Shown: in pieces, positions 26,501 through 34,733 of the stretch
Position numbering within the stretch: the first letter of the stretch is position 1
Layout of the letters: each line of letters opens with the position of its first letter
Assembly (NCBI RefSeq): GCF_002159175.1
Contig: NZ_NFGZ01000010.1
Location: 1-64,000, forward strand
Source of the DNA: Flavonifractor sp. An92
GTDB lineage: Bacteria; Bacillota; Clostridia; Oscillospirales; Oscillospiraceae
DNA length: 64,000 nucleotides
Direction: 5' to 3'
Made by a program: the position numbers and the translations under genes
Notes under the pieces: generated by a model
What the model saw: the letters and a program-made list of their open reading frames with translations, nothing else
Told to the model about the DNA's origin: nothing
Databases searched by the model: none

Positions 26501-29200
26501 GAGCAGTTCATCCGGGACATGAAAGAAAAGTGGGACATTGCCGTGGATGAATACGACGCCAGCGAGGAGAAGGATGACGACGCGCTGGTATTCGAAGTGG
26601 GCGACATACTTGCCGCTGTCAGCCTGGCGACCTACCCCATCCCCGGCGGCGAGGCCGAGGGCAACGCGGAAAACAACTATATGTGGGAGGATGCGGTCAA
26701 GGTAGCCAAAGAGCACCGTGCCCACCTGATGGTAGCAGTGCTGGGCAAAGAGGAAGACCTTCTGGAAAAGGGCAAGCTGTTCACCAAGGTGGTTACCGCC
26801 TGCTGCCGCCAGGAATATGCCACCGGCATCTACACCAGCGGCGTGGTGTTTGAGCCTCGGTTCTATGAGGGCTTTGCCGACATGATGCAGGAAGACGAGC
26901 TGCCCATCTTCAACTGGATCTGGTTCGGCCTCTGGCGGGATGAGAATGGCATGAACGGCTACACCTACGGTCTGGATGTGTTTGGCAAAGACGAGATGGA
27001 GGTACTGGGTACCGATGCCAAGCCGAGCGATCTGCGGGACTTTTTGGCCAGCCTTGTGTCCTATGTGCTGGAGAACGATGTGGAACTCCACGATGGGGAG
27101 ACCATCGGCTTTGCGGCAGACGATAAGCACACCATCACCCGCAGCCCTGGCGTCGGACTGCCGGAGGAGCAGATGACCCTGAAAATCTCCTGGGCGTCAT
27201 CGGACGGTGACCCCGACGATGACGGAGATGAGGATGACCGGGACGGTGAAGCGCCCGAGGATGAAGAAACCGGTGTTCCCGCGGTCTACACCGAGGAAGA
27301 AATGGAAGCCGTCGAGGGGCATATCCAGCAGTATTTCGGCAAGTTCGAGAATGTGTTCCATGAGCTGTCTTCGCCGGATATCCATGTGGATATCTGCGTG
27401 GTGCCGCCCTCCGAGGAGCGGGACTACTACACCCTGGTAACCATGGGCATGGGTGCCCACCGGATGAATGTGCCGGAGGAACTGGCCGAATACAAGCTGG
27501 AGCGGGCGGAGCTTGCTATCGCGCTGCCAGGGAACTGGAAGCTGAAGCATGAGGACCTGAAGAATGAGCGGTGGTATTGGCCCATCCGCCTGCTGAAAAC
27601 CCTGGCTCGCCTGCCCATTGCCAGCGATACCTGGCTGGGCTTTGGCCATACCATGGACAATGAGGATGACTTTGCAAAGGACACAAAGCTGTGCGCCGCC
27701 ATGCTGACCGGTCCCCAGGATACCGAAGATGGCAGCGAGGTCTGCATCCTGCCGAGTGGCGAGGAGGTCAACTTCTATCAGGTGATCCCCCTCTACCGGG
27801 ATGAATTGGAATATAAGCTGGCCCATGATGCGGACGCCCTGCTGGACAAAATGAACGGCATCAGCTTTGTGGTGGAGCCTGATCGTCAGGATGCTATCAC
27901 TCGTGGCACTCTTTCCAATAATGATTTTGACGGTGAGATGGACGATGTCTCCTATCATATCGAGAGTATTGAGGAGAAGGGGTTGCCCGTTGACCCCATA
28001 AATGCTTATAACCTCTTTGCCATTTACCTCCGCTGGTGCATAGAGCATGATCTGATGGGCGAGGACTTTCTGAACGAATACGGCGAAGTGGCCAAACAGG
28101 TCAAAGCCGACCCTGCCAGTGTGGATCTGCGGGCGTTTATTCGGGACAAACTGAACGGGCAGATTATGGTTCCGATGTTCAATAAGGTTGGGCGAGCATT
28201 TACTTCTTACTACTATGGCGAACCTGATAGTCCAAATTTCCCCCGTGACATTGAAAACTATGCCTTGGAATATCTCGGCCCAGAAAAGTATTATTCCGAT
28301 GAGTTCCAGTTTAAGGCCCCACTGTTCATCCCATTTGACGAGGACTACTACCAGGCCATGGCAAAGGTGATCGAGGAACGCTTCACCAACTGGCAGGGAC
28401 AGGACTTCGACGAGGACACGCTGGAACCCTCCGAACTGGCTGAGGCGTTGATGGAGTATCTGGACTGTGAATGCACCTATTTCCCCTCCATGAAGGACGA
28501 TGATCCCATCATGTCGGCATACAGCTATGCCAAACGGGAAAGTGTCAAAGAAGGCTTTGTGCCGGTGCTCATCAAGGCGGATGACGAAACGCTGTTGGAG
28601 TGTCTGGTGATGAACGCCGACCCGGAGAATGATTCGGACTTTTACGAATTTGACCTCAAAACTGTAATGGAGTACCGGAAAAAGATACTCTCTGCCCCCG
28701 TCAAGGACGGAAAGGCGGTTTTGGAGGAATTGACCGGCCAGCGCAAGGAAGAAGCCGAGGACGATGATATGGACTGGGAGGAGGAGATCCTGGGCGAGAT
28801 GGAGGGCGGAGAACCAAACGACCGCTTCTCCAGCTACTGGGATGATGATACGGAGATGACCTATCCGCTCATCCTGGCCAAGATCCCGGTGAAGAATCCC
28901 TGGGAGATCTTCGCATACCTGCCCTTCGGAAACTGGAACGACTGCCCCGACACACCGGATCTGATGGCTGCGGCCAAATACTGGTTCGAGCAGTACGGCG
29001 CAGTTCCTGCCGCCATGAGCCACGATGAGCTGGAGTTCCTGCTTCCGGCCCCCGTCCCCAAGGAGAAGACCATGGATGTGGCGGTGGAGCTGTATGGCTT
29101 CTGCCCCGATGTCATCGACCAGGGACCGGAAGACGCCACCGTGGGCGCTTTGGCTGATGTGCTGCGGCAGTCCACTGTCTGGTATCTCTGGTGGGATTGA
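23588..29200 (+). CDS. Giant multi-immunity-domain protein (DUF2185, TPR, DUF4261, SUFU, DUF4253)
   Basis: A 1870-residue acidic, soluble protein with one continuous frame; AAAGGAGG precedes ATG 23588. Domains in order: residues 1-130 an unnamed domain (YIDKYWGNFIGGSDDSLN); 187-275 DUF2185/Imm33-like (DSGWRFTAGDESEEYMDD, GIYGLNTICNDDPDIIPLL); 287-415 TPR block 1; 430-800 an unnamed region; 805-945 TPR block 2; 951-1200 DUF4261 (GEAEGNAENNYMWEDAVKVA, FGKDEMEVL); 1236-1440 SUFU-like (SSPDIHVDICVVPP, YYTLVTMGMG, RMNVPEELAEY); about 1454-1600 DUF7832-like (DDVSYHIESIEEKGL); 1606-1870 DUF4253, ending YGFCPDVIDQGP and STVWYLWWD. These domains normally occur as separate immunity proteins. It looks like a fusion of several genes. 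Confidence 0.85.
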   Translation: MYIDKYWGNFIGGSDDSLNLVAFLEDLKKEEIPLSEIFAKIGLDKQNWDFRQTVKYLEFTHSDGVEMDFHFAIDVVTDLAAILLECSVSGSVNLQDLDEYNTPSRRIRITATPEEHDAMNKALADFAQNPLEYDLSEMMDDEEIQEMARDVEALRKELYEAAGRNRDYYVKAEDMKNLLPDWEEASGCIATNRITVEGCKVGYCYREKPDGDWDSGWRFTAGDESEEYMDDPNNAGIYGLNTICNDDPDIIPLLNTPAPCAFERDENGVFQQIKDWKPDEDEEDPDMDILKQCQKWHEKGQYQKIIDALEAIPAGERTPEMDSELARAYNNLADPYKPGGKEMLKKAIALLKPHEEYFAEDHCWNFRMGYSYYFLDQEGRALPYFRKALEKLPGDEDTQKLIDDCEHRISLPQFSECFRERTEDWWETFAEMEAELRQMMDDDKDHTRGAEIVAQMEGALNQAFDEISFEMGFNGEKHELILTPEGDKVKLFELIYFQKHAPKEVLEHWNILVGRQPIRNIGLRTDDGWDISGEDVQIWLEQQGKNSFALSAYCEKLLPMLEEEEGRAWWMLTTLTDQVLGEIPHMRYIDSFDVLEAPRAEPSIPMSQLPDKLKEKGANLSTDPEAYLNSYLGYKMEPNKDPDADWRLDVMVGSTNCVPLINGYLDADNDFMDALHADGAVAGFFCYPLDTLREEEGTDKIFDFRDKLEEVFTTGDGPEVLTLIGGATGLFCGYVDFIAWDIRTVLQMAKKFFEDSEIPWASFHTFRREAGTVNLKTPSEEEPDDEDQVPELDETLKGMDYIPYTPQNEEEFFHQLEQWNDEDEYTRCIQALNAIPEDWRNYRIAYAMARALENYAIIGDHDEGTPNYKGDKALRRAIEVLESVREEGQDKAQWNMRMAYAYQYLYGQEEKAIPYAQRWAELDPEDEDAPIVIQECQKEIAKRAEAEAEDESDHTGVFTGFVLLSKAEWDKEQFIRDMKEKWDIAVDEYDASEEKDDDALVFEVGDILAAVSLATYPIPGGEAEGNAENNYMWEDAVKVAKEHRAHLMVAVLGKEEDLLEKGKLFTKVVTACCRQEYATGIYTSGVVFEPRFYEGFADMMQEDELPIFNWIWFGLWRDENGMNGYTYGLDVFGKDEMEVLGTDAKPSDLRDFLASLVSYVLENDVELHDGETIGFAADDKHTITRSPGVGLPEEQMTLKISWASSDGDPDDDGDEDDRDGEAPEDEETGVPAVYTEEEMEAVEGHIQQYFGKFENVFHELSSPDIHVDICVVPPSEERDYYTLVTMGMGAHRMNVPEELAEYKLERAELAIALPGNWKLKHEDLKNERWYWPIRLLKTLARLPIASDTWLGFGHTMDNEDDFAKDTKLCAAMLTGPQDTEDGSEVCILPSGEEVNFYQVIPLYRDELEYKLAHDADALLDKMNGISFVVEPDRQDAITRGTLSNNDFDGEMDDVSYHIESIEEKGLPVDPINAYNLFAIYLRWCIEHDLMGEDFLNEYGEVAKQVKADPASVDLRAFIRDKLNGQIMVPMFNKVGRAFTSYYYGEPDSPNFPRDIENYALEYLGPEKYYSDEFQFKAPLFIPFDEDYYQAMAKVIEERFTNWQGQDFDEDTLEPSELAEALMEYLDCECTYFPSMKDDDPIMSAYSYAKRESVKEGFVPVLIKADDETLLECLVMNADPENDSDFYEFDLKTVMEYRKKILSAPVKDGKAVLEELTGQRKEEAEDDDMDWEEEILGEMEGGEPNDRFSSYWDDDTEMTYPLILAKIPVKNPWEIFAYLPFGNWNDCPDTPDLMAAAKYWFEQYGAVPAAMSHDELEFLLPAPVPKEKTMDVAVELYGFCPDVIDQGPEDATVGALADVLRQSTVWYLWWD

Positions 29201-29215
29201 TGGGAGATTTTGACT

Positions 29216-30079
29216 ATGAACGAATACCTGAAGCAATATATTGAACTCCAAAAGCAGTTTCGAGAGACAAAAGGAAATCCAGACAGTGTCCGCTCTCTCT
29301 ATACCTTCAAGGAGAAACTGGAGCAGTCGGAAGACAAACAGGCCAAAGAGATGCTGGTGGATGTGTATGATCTGCTGGACTTCAAGAAGGATGCCTACGA
29401 ACTGCTCTGCCAAATCGGAAATCGTTCCGATAAAAAGACACTCAAGCGGCTGGGCATGCTGAAGGACTATGCGGAAAACTGGGGTAATCATTATGCCCTC
29501 CCCAAGCCCAAAACGCTGGAGGAAAAGCAGAAAGAGAAGGAGCGGCAGGCCCAGCTGGGCCTGCCCACCTTCCGGTATCACCCCAATCCGCTGGAAACCG
29601 GCGCTTTTGAGGAGTCCGCGGATGGCGTTGCCTGCGACTGCTGCGGCAAGACGACCCACATTTTCTATACAGGCCCCTTTTACGCTGTGGAGGATATTGA
29701 GTGCCTGTGCCCGGAGTGTATCTCCAGCGGCGAGGCGTCCCGGAAATACGACGGCAGCTTCCAGGACGATTGCTCCGTGGACGATGGCGTGGAGGACCCG
29801 GCCCGATTGGACGAGCTGATCCACCGAACTCCTGGCTACTGTGGCTGGCAGCAGGAATACTGGCGCGCCCACTGCGGCGACTACTGCGCCTATCTGGGCC
29901 ATGTGGGTGCCAGAGAACTGCGGGCGCTGGGTGTGCTGGAGGATGTGCTGGACGATCCAATGTGGGATGACGAACATAAGGAAATGATTCAGGAATCCGT
30001 CAATGGCGGGCATCTGCAATGCTATCTGTTCCAGTGCCTCCACTGCGGAAAACATCTGGTCTGGATGGATTTTGATTGA
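29216..30079 (+). CDS. cbrC: CbrC family protein with helical N-terminal domain
   Basis: A 287-residue protein from ATG 29216 (GGGAG upstream). Residues about 120-287 match CbrC (UPF0167): LPTFRYHPNPLETGAFEES, CDCCGKTTHIFYTGPFYAVE, LCPECISSGEASRKYDGSFQ, RTPGYCGWQQEYWRAHCGDY and a last C-C pair CLHCGKHLVW. The cysteine pairs suggest bound zinc. E. coli CbrC is linked to colicin E2 tolerance, which fits an anti-toxin setting. The first 120 residues are a helical domain that often precedes CbrC in Firmicutes. Confidence 0.82.
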   Translation: MNEYLKQYIELQKQFRETKGNPDSVRSLYTFKEKLEQSEDKQAKEMLVDVYDLLDFKKDAYELLCQIGNRSDKKTLKRLGMLKDYAENWGNHYALPKPKTLEEKQKEKERQAQLGLPTFRYHPNPLETGAFEESADGVACDCCGKTTHIFYTGPFYAVEDIECLCPECISSGEASRKYDGSFQDDCSVDDGVEDPARLDELIHRTPGYCGWQQEYWRAHCGDYCAYLGHVGARELRALGVLEDVLDDPMWDDEHKEMIQESVNGGHLQCYLFQCLHCGKHLVWMDFD

Positions 30080-30098
30080 GAAGGAGGTGCCTGCGCCA

Positions 30099-31208
30099 AT
30101 GGAAAAAACCTTCCTCAACCCCGCTACAAATAAGCAGTGGCGAATTGAAATTGACGGACATGCCGTCCGAACCTGCTTGAATGGCGGGAAGGTCAAGGAG
30201 ATCCTGTGCGACTCCGCTTACCAGGTCAAGAGCAAGGCGGCTAGCGCCATGATGGGCCAGATGCGAAAAGGATTTGTCTATCAGAATCCGGATGCCGCTG
30301 TTGGGCAGGCGCGGTGCCATCGGTTTGTCGGCAAGGACAGCAACGGTTTCATGCCCCTGGCTGCCGCTCTCACACGGGATGACTTCTTCCTGACAAGGGT
30401 GGTCAGAGATTTTGAGGACGAGACCCTCTATCACTTCGATGGCAGCGGGGAGATCCTTGAAACGGTCTCTCTGGGTGCCAAGCGGATGACCTATGAGCAG
30501 GTCCTCTGCCCCAATGACACCCTTCTTCTGAACAACAGCTATCTTTTGGAGCAGTTCTCACTCCGCACCCATGAGGTCACGCCCTTTGCCAACAAGAAAA
30601 ACAGCATGAAGACCATGCTGGATGCCAGCGGCGACCTGGCCCTGTGGTACACAGGCGAGGAGATCGTCGTCTTTGACTTTGTCAGCAACACGGAGGTGCG
30701 GCGGGAAACGGTAAAATGCAAGAAGTCAAAAGACCCGGATTTTGCCTACTACTGCTTTGGAATGATCTCTCCCCGGCAGAGCAAAGCGGCTTACCGCGTC
30801 ACCGAGGGTGAGTATGTGCTGGTCGATTTGAAGTCCGCCCAAAAAACAGTGATCTCCAATGCGGGACGGCATCCCTTCTTCTCTCCGGATGACCAGTGCT
30901 TCTCGGTGGGCGGCAAGTTCTATCTGACTCAGACCGGAGAGGAGATAGCCAATCCTTTCCCGTTTTCTGTCCGGCAGGGGCTGAGTTTTTCGGATACCTG
31001 CGCGGTGAGGACAAGGGGCAGTCTGATGGCTGTTCAGCAGGATCGTGGCAGCTCCCCCATAGAAGTATGGGATACCGGCAACGGCCAACTGCTGGCCACC
31101 ATTGATGACCCCTTTGTAGTGCGGCAGGTGAATTTTGCCTTTACCCAAAGTGGGCTTGTCCTGCACACCGATTACGGGGCCATGAGCATCTATTCCTGCG
31201 CCCTCTGA
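30099..31208 (+). CDS. WGR-like domain plus beta-propeller protein
   Basis: A 369-residue protein; the start is ATG 30099, 11 bases after AAGGAGG, while an upstream in-frame start lies inside the CbrC gene. Residues 1-70 look like a WGR-type domain (NKQWRIEIDGHAVRTCLNGG, KAASAMMGQMRKGFVYQNPD). Residues about 95-369 form WD/propeller-type blades of about 40-50 residues (TLYHFDGSGEILETVSLGAK, SGDLALWYTGEEIVVFDFVS, GSSPIEVWDTGNGQLLATID). There are no catalytic residues. It is likely a binding protein. Confidence 0.65.
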   Translation: MEKTFLNPATNKQWRIEIDGHAVRTCLNGGKVKEILCDSAYQVKSKAASAMMGQMRKGFVYQNPDAAVGQARCHRFVGKDSNGFMPLAAALTRDDFFLTRVVRDFEDETLYHFDGSGEILETVSLGAKRMTYEQVLCPNDTLLLNNSYLLEQFSLRTHEVTPFANKKNSMKTMLDASGDLALWYTGEEIVVFDFVSNTEVRRETVKCKKSKDPDFAYYCFGMISPRQSKAAYRVTEGEYVLVDLKSAQKTVISNAGRHPFFSPDDQCFSVGGKFYLTQTGEEIANPFPFSVRQGLSFSDTCAVRTRGSLMAVQQDRGSSPIEVWDTGNGQLLATIDDPFVVRQVNFAFTQSGLVLHTDYGAMSIYSCAL

Positions 31209-31224
31209 AACGGAGAAGTGACCT

Positions 31225-31659
31225 ATGGATCATGAGAGGAAAGAACTATTGGCTCAGAAAAAAGCGCAGCTCAAGAAAAGGCAGAAAAGAGCAGAGATAC
31301 AGCAATACAAGGACCGTCTTACAAAAAGCATTGAACATTTTTCTCAAAAATACCGATACGCGGATGAAGCTGAAGCGCTCAAAATTGAAACCTTTATCTC
31401 AAAACTCAATTTTGAGCAGCCGGGGCAGCTGGCGATCCAAGAAGTTTGCCCATATCCCCATGGAAATGTCTACTTGTGCTTCTTAATGGGAACTGACGCA
31501 TTATTTCAGATTTATGTATTTGGCAAGTATTCTGACATCATGAGCGATCATGATGCATGGGAAGTTTTCAGTCCATACCTGTTGCTTGTGGACGAGGATT
31601 TTATTCATTACACTTATATCAACGATAATGGCGAAGTCATGGAATCACAAGTATCGTAA
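31225..31659 (+). CDS. Unrecognised AT-richer array protein
   Basis: A 144-residue protein, visibly more AT-rich than its neighbours, which suggests a different origin. The N-terminal 45 residues are a highly charged helix (KELLAQKKAQLKKRQKRAEI), likely coiled coil. The rest is mixed alpha/beta (VYLCFLMGTDALFQIYVFGK, IHYTYINDNGEVMESQV). GGAGAAG precedes ATG 31225. No family is recognised. Confidence 0.55.
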   Translation: MDHERKELLAQKKAQLKKRQKRAEIQQYKDRLTKSIEHFSQKYRYADEAEALKIETFISKLNFEQPGQLAIQEVCPYPHGNVYLCFLMGTDALFQIYVFGKYSDIMSDHDAWEVFSPYLLLVDEDFIHYTYINDNGEVMESQVS

Positions 31660-31684
31660 TGGCGGAGAAAGAGCGTGGACACCT

Positions 31685-32434
31685 ATGAACAAAGAATCAT
31701 TGACAGTAAAACTCCTGGACTTGGTCGAGGGGCGGGAAACTCCCGAAACCTGGAGGAGCTGGTGGGACGAACATGAGACGGAGTTGGAAGCCCTGCTGAG
31801 TCGGGGTGAATTTCTGAAACTGAAGCCCTGCCGACACGGTTTTCAGTGGGTCCCGGTGTTTGGCAGCCAAAAGGGAGCTATCGCCATTCTGGAAAAGAGC
31901 GGCACAGCATTTGAGGCCAGCAATCTCTACCAGGAGCGGTATCTGGCGGAGCTGGACGCTTTCTGCGAGGAACAGAAGCAAGTACAGCGGGAAAAGCAAG
32001 CGAAATTCAAGGCCGACAACCCGGAGCTGTTTCGACGCTACCCCAAGTTCTCCAAGGCGTTGGCAAAGGTGCTGGACCCCACTGATGAGATCCAGCCTGC
32101 CGCCACGGAGGCGCAAATCGCAGGCCGAGAAAGGGCGCTGGACTTCACGCTCCCGTCCCAGGTGCGGGAGTTCTTCCTGCTGACCGCAGGCATCCAGGCG
32201 TCCACAGGCGTGATCCTTTCCCTTGTCGGGATGTTTGATCTGACCATCCATGGAGAGCGGTATTGTGTGCTGGGCGAGTTCTGGAAAGAAGCGGACGGCG
32301 ACCAACTTCTGCTCCGTCCCGGAGAGGAAACCATCTGGTACTACGCCCATGAGCAGGACAAGGTAAAGCGCCTCTGCAATGATATGGCAGAACTGCTGGA
32401 GAAGAAACTGGCGAGGTATCTCAATGAGCACTGA
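31685..32434 (+). CDS. SMI1/KNR4 (SUKH) family immunity protein
   Basis: A 249-residue protein; the start is ATG 31685, since the longer open frame overlaps the previous gene. Residues about 135-245 match SUKH: TEAQIAGRERALDFTLPSQV, REFFLLTAGI, a LVGMFDLTIHGERYCVLGEF strand block, EADGDQLLLRPGEETIWYYA and VKRLCNDMAELLEKKLARYL. The N-terminal 130 residues are an extra helical domain. SUKH proteins bind toxins of many nuclease types. The last 11 bases overlap the next gene. Confidence 0.8.
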   Translation: MNKESLTVKLLDLVEGRETPETWRSWWDEHETELEALLSRGEFLKLKPCRHGFQWVPVFGSQKGAIAILEKSGTAFEASNLYQERYLAELDAFCEEQKQVQREKQAKFKADNPELFRRYPKFSKALAKVLDPTDEIQPAATEAQIAGRERALDFTLPSQVREFFLLTAGIQASTGVILSLVGMFDLTIHGERYCVLGEFWKEADGDQLLLRPGEETIWYYAHEQDKVKRLCNDMAELLEKKLARYLNEH

Positions 32435-33143
32435 AAATATCGTCCATGAAAAACGCTATCGGGACTGGCGGGCGCAGTATAATGCTGTGTTTGCACCGGA
32501 GAACCGATCTCCTCAGCAAGACGAGCAGTTTTCGCTGACGGATGGATATTCCATCCGCTCCAAAACCTACATCTATGACGGCGATCTACATCTCTGCGGC
32601 AGTGAAAGCGAACTGCTGGACAATGAGGGCAAGGTGCGGTATGTTTGGCGTAATCTGGACACGGATGGTGAATTCTGTTCCCTGTTTCGCCACCGCAACG
32701 GAAAGTACTATCTGATCTTCCGCACCGAACTGTATGGATACAGCGTCCTGGAGGTGGAGAGCGGACAGGAGATGCACTATGTCCCTGCCTGTGTCCACCC
32801 GGAGGAGGGGCAGAAAGCCGAGGAAGTATTCATCTGGACCGGCGCGGACTATGACCCTGGCGCTGATCTGCTAGCTGTCACCGGCTGCATTTGGGCCTGT
32901 CCCTACTCCACTATCGTGCTGGACTTTTCCTGTCCGCTCCAGCCCCAGCCCCCGGAGCATTGGCTGGATCTGCGGCACATCGTTGACCCGGACAATACCC
33001 GGTTTGACGATATCGAGTTTGTCCGCTGGAGAAGCGACGCTCTGCTCCTCCGATGCTGCGATACAGAGAATGGCCGGTGGAAAGAAGCGCGAGTATCATT
33101 GGAGCGGTTGCAGTCCGTAATGTCACGATATCAAAAGGAGTGA
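32424..33143 (+). CDS. Beta-propeller-like array protein
   Basis: A 239-residue protein whose start ATG 32424 lies inside the end of the SUKH gene; no good ribosome binding site is seen, so it is probably coupled. It is strand-rich with repeated W/Y-containing strands: IRSKTYIYDGDLHLCGSESE, FRHRNGKYYLIFRTELYGYS, EEVFIWTGADYDPGADLLAV and FDDIEFVRWRSDALLLRCCD. It resembles a short WD-type propeller. The family is not named. Confidence 0.6.
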   Translation: MSTENIVHEKRYRDWRAQYNAVFAPENRSPQQDEQFSLTDGYSIRSKTYIYDGDLHLCGSESELLDNEGKVRYVWRNLDTDGEFCSLFRHRNGKYYLIFRTELYGYSVLEVESGQEMHYVPACVHPEEGQKAEEVFIWTGADYDPGADLLAVTGCIWACPYSTIVLDFSCPLQPQPPEHWLDLRHIVDPDNTRFDDIEFVRWRSDALLLRCCDTENGRWKEARVSLERLQSVMSRYQKE

Positions 33144-33147
33144 TGAT

Positions 33148-33669
33148 ATGGCAGGCGTATCCACTTGGAGCGGAATGCGGAACAAACTGGAGAATGATTA
33201 CCTGTGCCCGGCGCTCCGGGGCCGCATCCAGTATTTTGCCACCAGCTACTGGGAAAGCCATGACCAAACAGGCCGGGCGGCCATTCGATTGGACGGCGTG
33301 GAGGTGCTGCGAAGCAACTACTATGCCTATGAACAGCATTATTGGAACAGATATCAGGCCCTGCGGCGGGAGGGTGTCGGAGAGGTCGACCCGAAGGCCC
33401 CCTTCCGGCTGGCCCATGAAGGGACGCTGAGCGACGGCTGTTTTGACAACGGTTTTTTCTATGAGGCGTTTCACGAATTTGACAACCAGAGCATCGAGAA
33501 AAGCCTTGTCAGCAAGAATCCTCTTGTCCGCATCTTTGCCCTCCTGGACCGCAGGCTGGGAAAGCGCCGCCTGCTGCCTTTGGAGGAATCCATGGAGCAA
33601 GAACTGGACTGGGTGCGGGCCTTCTATGTGATCCGGATGCAGGCCGAAGGGTTAATGGAAAAGGAATAA
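33148..33669 (+). CDS. SF0329-family-like protein
   Basis: A 173-residue protein; AAAGGAG precedes ATG 33148. The N-terminus has the SF0329 pattern: WSGMRNKLENDYLCPALRGR, IQYFATSYWESHDQTGRAAI and RLDGVEVLRSNYY. The C-terminus (KNPLVRIFALLDRRLGKRRL) continues it with a helical ending. Related small proteins are frequent in immunity-gene arrays. The function is unknown. Confidence 0.7.
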   Translation: MAGVSTWSGMRNKLENDYLCPALRGRIQYFATSYWESHDQTGRAAIRLDGVEVLRSNYYAYEQHYWNRYQALRREGVGEVDPKAPFRLAHEGTLSDGCFDNGFFYEAFHEFDNQSIEKSLVSKNPLVRIFALLDRRLGKRRLLPLEESMEQELDWVRAFYVIRMQAEGLMEKE

Positions 33670-33687
33670 CATTCAGGAGGAACTGCC

Positions 33688-34047
33688 ATGTCACAGATCG
33701 CATCCTTTTATCTTCTCAAAGACGGCCGGCGGCAGGAACTGTCCAATGGCGACTGCTCTGGCGCGGTTTATATGGCCATCTGGGACTGGTGTGAGAGCGA
33801 GCTGGATTTGGATGTCCGTTTTCCTGCTCCCCAGACGGAGGAAACCCTGGACTGCACTCTGCTGAAGGGAGAGCTGGCGTCTAAACTGCTGGCAGCTCTG
33901 CGGGAGCAGAACCTCCCGGAGCTGGCCGCTAAAATTGCCACAGACTGGGATCTACTCACTGAGGCGGTACAAAGCGGACTTGAAACGCTGCGCTCCCATC
34001 TGGAACTGGTGCAGGGCGACGCTGCACTGCTGTATGAAATGTTGTAA
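33688..34047 (+). CDS. Small unrecognised array protein
   Basis: A 119-residue acidic protein with CAGGAGG upstream of ATG 33688. Segments are ASFYLLKDGRRQELSNGDCS, AVYMAIWDWCESELDLDVRF and a helical C-terminus (GLETLRSHLELVQGDAALLY). No membrane segment or motif is seen, and no family is recognised. Confidence 0.6.
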   Translation: MSQIASFYLLKDGRRQELSNGDCSGAVYMAIWDWCESELDLDVRFPAPQTEETLDCTLLKGELASKLLAALREQNLPELAAKIATDWDLLTEAVQSGLETLRSHLELVQGDAALLYEML

Positions 34048-34061
34048 GACGGAGGGATACC

Positions 34062-34706
34062 ATGCTGGCAAAGCGGTTTAAACACATTTTACATGATCTG
34101 GGCATGGCTGGGCTGGAGCACCCTCTGTTCTACCATGCGCCGGTGGGCATCCGGTTTGAAATCGGCGGGGAGGAACCAATTTATCTGGACAGGAGTGCGG
34201 CGAAGCTGAAAACCAACCCCGCCTATGTTCAGGGGGCGCTGAACCGGGCCGCCGCAATCTATCAGGCACTTCCGGCAGTGCCGGACCTTCTGCGGATCGA
34301 CGGGTATCCCGATGAAGAACCTGCCGAGTCCCTGCTGACAGTTATCCGGCAGCGAATGGGACTCCCGGTTCCCGATGAGCAACTTCCGGCCATAGAGCAG
34401 GATGAAGATGGGGATACCCATACACAAGTGCAGTTTTACTGGGATCTCAGCGGGATTACCTTTCAGCCGGAGCAACTTCTACAGGAAATCATTCTGGGGG
34501 ATATCGGAGGCTGGAGCGGCTTTGTGTCCAGCGTCTATCTGACAGGGCCGGGACCGTTCCTCTACCACCTGTACGATGACCGGGGGCTGGATGTGCTGGG
34601 CAGTTCCAGAGAACTGCTTTTGCCGCTTTACCATCAGTTTCATGGCTGGATCTTGAAGTACGATCTGGAGAAAATCGACAGGCTGTTCGCTCCAGCAAAA
34701 GGATGA
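34062..34706 (+). CDS. DUF3885 family protein
   Basis: A 214-residue protein; GGAGGG precedes ATG 34062. The DUF3885 pattern is present: LFYHAPVGIRFEIGGEEPIY, a helix with QGALNRAAAIYQALPAVPDL, then WDLSGITFQPEQLLQEIILG and FLYHLYDDRGLDVLGSSREL followed by HQFHGWILKYDLEKIDRLF. DUF3885 is a common small family in Bacillota gene sets with immunity proteins. Its activity is unknown. Confidence 0.75.
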   Translation: MLAKRFKHILHDLGMAGLEHPLFYHAPVGIRFEIGGEEPIYLDRSAAKLKTNPAYVQGALNRAAAIYQALPAVPDLLRIDGYPDEEPAESLLTVIRQRMGLPVPDEQLPAIEQDEDGDTHTQVQFYWDLSGITFQPEQLLQEIILGDIGGWSGFVSSVYLTGPGPFLYHLYDDRGLDVLGSSRELLLPLYHQFHGWILKYDLEKIDRLFAPAKG

Positions 34707-34733
34707 CCGCATAACAGAGAAGGAGGCATCACT

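Noticed and set aside
23246-30196. Minus-strand open frames of 1294 and 999 codons across the giant gene and its neighbours
   Set aside because: They are antisense shadows produced by GC-rich codon usage. They lack ribosome binding sites, have low-complexity hydrophobic composition and are contradicted by recognised domains on the plus strand.
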